A stretch of 64,000 nucleotides of DNA. Origin: Streptomyces angustmyceticus. GTDB lineage: Bacteria > Actinomycetota > Actinomycetes > Streptomycetales > Streptomycetaceae. Positions 60,461-64,000 of the stretch are shown in pieces. Numbering within the stretch: the stretch's first letter is position 1; each line of letters starts with the position of its first letter. The stretch covers positions 6,361,501-6,425,500 of the forward strand of contig NZ_CP082945.1 of assembly GCF_019933235.1 (NCBI RefSeq). The letters are read 5' to 3'. Below the pieces are notes generated by a model, which worked only from the letters and a program-made list of their open reading frames with translations, was not told the DNA's origin and did not search any database. The position numbers and the translations under genes were made by a program.

Positions 60461-61903
60461 TCACCACATGGACGGGGTGCGGCCCGCCCACGGCCGGGCC
60501 TGCTCCAGCTGCGCCGACAGTGCGATCAGGGTGGCCTCGTCGCCGTAGCGCCCGGCCAGCATCACGCCGATCGGCAGGCCCTCGGCGTTCCACTGCAGCG
60601 GGACGCTCACCGCGGGCTGGCCGGTGGCGTTGTAGAGCGCGGTGAACGGCGTGAACGCCCCGATGGCGGCGAACTCGGCCTGGGGGTCGTCGTCGTCGCG
60701 CAGGTGGCCGACCGGGACCGGGGGCGCGGCCAGCGTCGGCGAGAGCAGCACGTCGTAGCCGGTGCCCGGCGGCATCAGGCCGTCCGCGACGGACTGGGCG
60801 AGGAGCCGGAAGGCGTACATCGCGCGGGCGAAGTCCGTGCCGGAGACCTCGGCGCCCCGGGCCCGCAGATGGCGGGTGAGCGGCATCAGCAGCTCCTCGT
60901 GCTCCGGTGGCAGCGGGCGGTTGGTGGCCAGCACCGACCAGACGCGGGTGAAGGCGGTCAGGATGCCCTGGTCGGCCGGCAGGGACAGCTCCTCCACGTC
61001 GTGGCCGAGCCCGGTCAGCAGCGCGGCGGTGTCGGTGGCGGCGGTGCGGCAGTCGGGGTGGACCTCGACCCCGGGGACGGGCGCCTCGGTGAGGCAGGCG
61101 ATCCGCAGCCGTCCGGGGTCGCGGCGGGCGTGGCCGGCGAAGGTCTCCCCGGGCGGCAGCGGCGGCGCCGCGAACGGGTCACCGGGCATCGGGCCGGCCA
61201 TGACGTCCAGGAGGGTGGCGGCGTCGGCGACCGTACGGGCCAGCGGGCCGGAGGTGGCCAGGCCGGAGATGTCGTGCAGCAGCGGGCCGGGGCTGATCCG
61301 GCCGCGGCTGGGCTTGATGCCGAACAGCCCGCAGACGGAGGCCGGGATGCGGATCGAGCCGCCGCCGTCGCTGGCGTGCGCGAGCGGTGCCAGGCCGCCG
61401 GCCACCGCGGCGGCCGCCCCGCCGCTGGAGCCGCCCGCCGAGCGCGCCGGGTCCCACGGGGTGCGGGCGGGGGGCGCCAGGCCGTTCTCGGTGTAGCAGG
61501 GCAGCCCGAATTCGGGGGTGTTGGTCTTGCCGAGCAGGATCGTGCCGCCGTCCCGCAGCTTCCGCACGACATGGTCGTCGACGGTCGGGACGTGCTCGGC
61601 CAGCGCCCGCGAGCCCATCGTGCAGCGCACCCCGGCGACCTGGTTGAGGTCCTTCACGGGGACGGGGACGCCGTGCAGCGGGGGGAGCGTGCGGCCCTCG
61701 CGGCGGGCGGCGGTGGCCTCGCTCTCGGCGTCCGTGGCCTGTTTGCGGGCTATCTCCGGGGTGCGGGTGAGGAACGCGCCGAGTGCGTCGTCGAGCCGCT
61801 CGATCCGCGTCAGATAGTGCTCGGTGAGATCCACGGGGGAGAGCTCACCGGACCGTATTTTTTCGGCCTGTTCGAGCGCGGTCAGATCGTGCAGGTCGGC
61901 CAT
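60461..61903 (-). CDS. Amidase signature family enzyme
   Basis: Protein of 480 residues with the Ser-cisSer-Lys triad: Lys84 in PVPVKDLN, Ser159 in GGSSGGAAAAVA and nucleophile Ser183 in DGGGSIRIP. It hydrolyses amides; no GatB/C neighbours, so it is a catabolic amidase, not tRNA amidotransferase. Length is typical. ATG 61903 follows gagaggg. It lies 92 bases after the transporter small subunit on the same strand and may act on an imported compound. Confidence 0.93.
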   Translation of the reverse strand: MADLHDLTALEQAEKIRSGELSPVDLTEHYLTRIERLDDALGAFLTRTPEIARKQATDAESEATAARREGRTLPPLHGVPVPVKDLNQVAGVRCTMGSRALAEHVPTVDDHVVRKLRDGGTILLGKTNTPEFGLPCYTENGLAPPARTPWDPARSAGGSSGGAAAAVAGGLAPLAHASDGGGSIRIPASVCGLFGIKPSRGRISPGPLLHDISGLATSGPLARTVADAATLLDVMAGPMPGDPFAAPPLPPGETFAGHARRDPGRLRIACLTEAPVPGVEVHPDCRTAATDTAALLTGLGHDVEELSLPADQGILTAFTRVWSVLATNRPLPPEHEELLMPLTRHLRARGAEVSGTDFARAMYAFRLLAQSVADGLMPPGTGYDVLLSPTLAAPPVPVGHLRDDDDPQAEFAAIGAFTPFTALYNATGQPAVSVPLQWNAEGLPIGVMLAGRYGDEATLIALSAQLEQARPWAGRTPSMW

Positions 61904-61995
61904 GGACGTCCACCCTCTCCTCGGACTGCCGCCCGGCCCTGGTGCCGGACCGGCAGGAGGGCCGCCGCCGGCCGGGCGCGATGCCGGCGCGGGGG

Positions 61996-62109
61996 TCAGC
62001 CCGTGAACAGTTGTTTCAGTTTGAGGGTCAGCTCGTAAAGGCCGTATATGAACGGGATGCCCACCCAGAGCCAGACGAGGACGAACAGGACGGCGCGGCG
62101 GGCGGTCAC
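61996..62109 (-). CDS. MFS transporter small subunit
   Basis: Protein of only 37 residues: TARRAVLFVLVWLWVGIPF then IYGLYELTLKLKQLFTG, a single membrane helix with basic flanks. The GTG start (62107-62109) overlaps the stop of the OFA-family transporter (GTGA), so they are coupled. Databases recognise such single-helix small subunits next to OxlT-like MFS genes (memory). It is easily missed because of its size. Confidence 0.82.
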   Translation of the reverse strand: MTARRAVLFVLVWLWVGIPFIYGLYELTLKLKQLFTG

Positions 62110-63485
62110 TGGCCGACTCCCTTCGGGGCGGTCGGCTCCTTCCCCAACTGCCCTTCAGGCGCGGGTGGTTGGTGGTGCCGGGGGTGGACGGGGCGGATCA
62201 GCTCGTTGGCGGCGAAGCCCACCGCCAGCAGGCCGATCATGATGAACAGCGAGGTGGTGTAGAGGTCGGGGCCGCTGCGGCCCGCGGACTTCCCGGCGTC
62301 GGCGACGGCGTTGACGATCAGCGGGCCGAGGACCCCGGCGGTGGACCAGGCCGTCAGCAGCCGGCCGTGGATCGCGCCGACCTGGTAGCTGCCGAACAGG
62401 TCCTTCAGGTAGGCGGGGACGGTGGCGAAGCCGCCGCCGTAGAAGGAGAGGATCACCATGGCGCAGGCGATGAACAGCGGCTTGGAGGCGTCGCCGGCCA
62501 GCGCGATCAGCAGGTACATCAGGGCGCCGGCGCCGAGGTAGAGCCGGTAGACGTTCTTGCGGCCGACCAGGTCGGAGGCGGCGGACCAGCCGATCCGGCC
62601 GAGCATGTTGGCCAGCGAGAGCATGCCGACGAATCCGGCGGCCGCCGGGGCGCTCACCGGCGCCGCGGTGTGCGCGAAGAAGTCGGCGAGCATCGGGGCG
62701 GCCTTCTCCAGGATGCCGATGCCCGCCGTGACGTTCATGCACAGCACGACCCACAGGCACCAGAACTGCGGGGTGCGCAGCGCGCTGCGGGCCGAGACCT
62801 GGGCGGTGGTGACGAGCGGGCGGGCGGCACAGGCACCCGCGGGCGCCTCGGCGGGCGGCCGCCAGTCGTCGGCGGGTACCCGCACCAGCAGCACCCCGAG
62901 GGTCATGAAGACCGCGTAGACCAGGCCCATGACCAGGAAGGTCCGTGCGATGCCGGAGGTGTCCGACCCGAGGGAGCCCAGGAGCCCTGTGGACCAGGGG
63001 GAGGCGATCAGCGCGCCCCCGCCGAAGCCCATGATGGCGATGCCGGTGGCCATCCCGGGGCGGTCGGGGAACCACTTGATGAGGGTGGAGACCGGGGAGA
63101 TGTAGCCGATGCCCAGGCCGATGCCGCCCAGGAAGCCGTAGCCGAGGACGACCACCCAGAAGAGGCCGGTGGCCGCGCCGAGGGCGGCGACCAGGAACCC
63201 GGCGGCGAAGCAGGCCGTCGAGACGCACATCGCCCAGCGGGGGCCGCGGCGTTCGACGAGGGTGCCGCCGAACGCCGCGGACAGGCCCAGCATCACGATG
63301 GCGACCTGGAAGGGCAGCGCCGAGGCCGTGCCGGACAGGTGCAGGGCGGACTCCAGGGGCGGTTTGAACACGCTCCAGGCGTACGCCTGTCCGATGGCGA
63401 GGTGGATGGACAGGGCGGCGGGCGGGACGAGCCATCGGCTCCATCCCGGCGGGGCGACGGTGCGGGATCGGGCGAGCGCGCGCAT
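62106..63485 (-). CDS. OFA (oxalate/formate antiporter) family MFS transporter
   Basis: Protein of 459 residues with 12 helices. AIGQAYAWSVFKPPLE in helix 1, GGIGLGIGYISPVSTLIKWFPDRPGMATGIAIMGFG and the C-terminal half YLKDLFGSYQVGAIHGRLLTAWS match OFA family proteins, which carry oxalate, formate and other small carboxylates. Substrate here unknown. A 37-residue subunit gene and an amidase follow on the same strand. The ATG at 63485 has a poor ribosome site but is the only good start. Confidence 0.92.
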   Translation of the reverse strand: MRALARSRTVAPPGWSRWLVPPAALSIHLAIGQAYAWSVFKPPLESALHLSGTASALPFQVAIVMLGLSAAFGGTLVERRGPRWAMCVSTACFAAGFLVAALGAATGLFWVVVLGYGFLGGIGLGIGYISPVSTLIKWFPDRPGMATGIAIMGFGGGALIASPWSTGLLGSLGSDTSGIARTFLVMGLVYAVFMTLGVLLVRVPADDWRPPAEAPAGACAARPLVTTAQVSARSALRTPQFWCLWVVLCMNVTAGIGILEKAAPMLADFFAHTAAPVSAPAAAGFVGMLSLANMLGRIGWSAASDLVGRKNVYRLYLGAGALMYLLIALAGDASKPLFIACAMVILSFYGGGFATVPAYLKDLFGSYQVGAIHGRLLTAWSTAGVLGPLIVNAVADAGKSAGRSGPDLYTTSLFIMIGLLAVGFAANELIRPVHPRHHQPPAPEGQLGKEPTAPKGVGQ

Positions 63486-63507
63486 GCGGCGGAACGTACC
63501 CCGTGCC

Positions 63508-64000
63508 TCACCCTCCCGGAAGACCGCGCGTCAAAGCCGTTGCGGCGAAGATCAGTTGGGCGTTGGAGACGGCAGGGCGGCCGTCGGGCAGCAGGAGGGT
63601 GTCCTCGATGCCGATCCGGGTGGCCAGGCCCAGCTCGCCGGCCAGCCGCAGCACCGGCCAGACTCCGCCGTCCTGGCCGTGGAGGAGCACCGGCCGGCCG
63701 GGCGCGGCGCCGGCGACGGCGGTCAGCAGGGCGCGGGCGGTGGCCCGCGCGGACCCGGCGGCGGTGTCGGTCACCTCGGCCAGCACCCGCAGCACCCGCG
63801 GCGCGAGCGGGGAGCGGGCGTACGCCTCCACGCCGTCCGTGCCCGACCAGAGGCCGGCCTCGACGCCGATGCCGCGCGCCAGCAGGGCCGCGGCGACGGC
63901 CTCGGCGCCCGGCTCGTGCCAGTTCACCGAGGCGTGGTCGGGCAGCACCGTCCACGACCCGATGCGCTCCGCCCGGCGCACGGGGTCCGGCTCGGCCCAG
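63508..64000 (-). CDS. BKACE (3-keto-5-aminohexanoate cleavage) family protein, 3' part
   Basis: C-terminal ~164 residues; the start lies beyond the right edge. The TIM-barrel end shows VLPDHASVNWHEPGAEAV, GIGVEAGLWSG with the conserved Glu, and RIGIEDTLLLPDGRP followed by SNAQLI, as in BKACE enzymes that condense beta-keto acids with acetyl-CoA and release acetoacetate. It is followed 22 bases later by the OFA transporter, so an operon is likely. Confidence 0.85.
   Translation of the reverse strand, partial: WAEPDPVRRAERIGSWTVLPDHASVNWHEPGAEAVAAALLARGIGVEAGLWSGTDGVEAYARSPLAPRVLRVLAEVTDTAAGSARATARALLTAVAGAAPGRPVLLHGQDGGVWPVLRLAGELGLATRIGIEDTLLLPDGRPAVSNAQLIFAATALTRGLPGG

Noticed and set aside
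60461..61903. GatA subunit of tRNA amidotransferase
   Set aside because: It has the amidase triad but no gatB or gatC neighbour and diverges outside the core; a catabolic amidase is a better call.

Overview
This is a very GC-rich actinobacterial chromosome segment with long open shadow frames on both strands. GTG/TTG starts, ATGA/GTGA overlaps and near-perfect matches to Streptomyces secreted proteins (streptogrisins, SSI-type inhibitor, a GDSL lipase of the S. rimosus type) identify it as Streptomyces. From memory, not checked, gene content and order resemble the S. coelicolor core region running from the SepF-like gene sflA through dnaE2, a secreted lipase, a wall-anchored LPMO and a metal-citrate transporter to soxR. 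It therefore looks like chromosome core with a few accessory insertions.

Layout. 1-8.5 kb: end of a glutaryl-CoA dehydrogenase, sflA, two secreted streptogrisin proteases with a band-7 protein between them, a subtilisin-inhibitor-type protein with a Lys reactive site, and a TetR/SDR divergent pair. 8.7-11.3 kb: an XRE-TPR regulator translationally coupled to a 5-formyl-THF cyclo-ligase-like gene, divergent from an RsbW-like ATPase; codon use is looser here than around it. 11.5-18.2 kb: tautomerase, NTF2-like and YhgE-like genes, then dnaE2 with a LexA-type SOS box, coupled to a Y-family protein that has lost its fingers and most catalytic residues. 18.2-25.9 kb: PPOX flavoprotein, secreted lipase, TetR with a 46-bp operator dyad, an AA10 LPMO with an LAETG sorting signal, a PAS-GAF-SpoIIE-HATPase sensor phosphatase and a methyltransferase. 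26.2-30.5 kb: asnB, a small GntR, dimethylargininase and pirin, all on one strand.

30.5-41.5 kb: a cell-surface polysaccharide locus. It has an AAA ATPase divergent from a secreted clan-A glycoside hydrolase, then a minus-strand group of two GT2 glycosyltransferases, a polysaccharide deacetylase and a flippase fused to a second multi-spanning module, preceded by a BioF2/FemAB-like acyltransferase and a small membrane protein. 41.7-50.6 kb: YoaK-type membrane protein, GDSL lipase, a small unknown gene, a type ISP-like protein, an MFS transporter, and hmgA-gntR with a divergent TetR. The gap between the MFS gene and gntR is filled by a striking 0.6-kb structured repeat: two inverted ~200-bp arms, each with a long hairpin whose stem differs between copies while pairing and the 15-nt loop are kept.

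50.7-64 kb: CitMHS transporter, a deleted MFS pseudogene with a small palindromic element inserted in it, then a catabolic block (aldehyde dehydrogenase, Zn alcohol dehydrogenase, SDR, TetR, acyl-CoA dehydrogenase, second TetR, MaoC hydratase). Repeated operator sequences suggest two small regulons there. The window ends with soxR, an amidase, an OFA-family MFS transporter with its 37-residue small subunit, and the C-terminal part of a BKACE-family enzyme. No tRNA, rRNA, CRISPR array, intact insertion sequence or prophage was seen.
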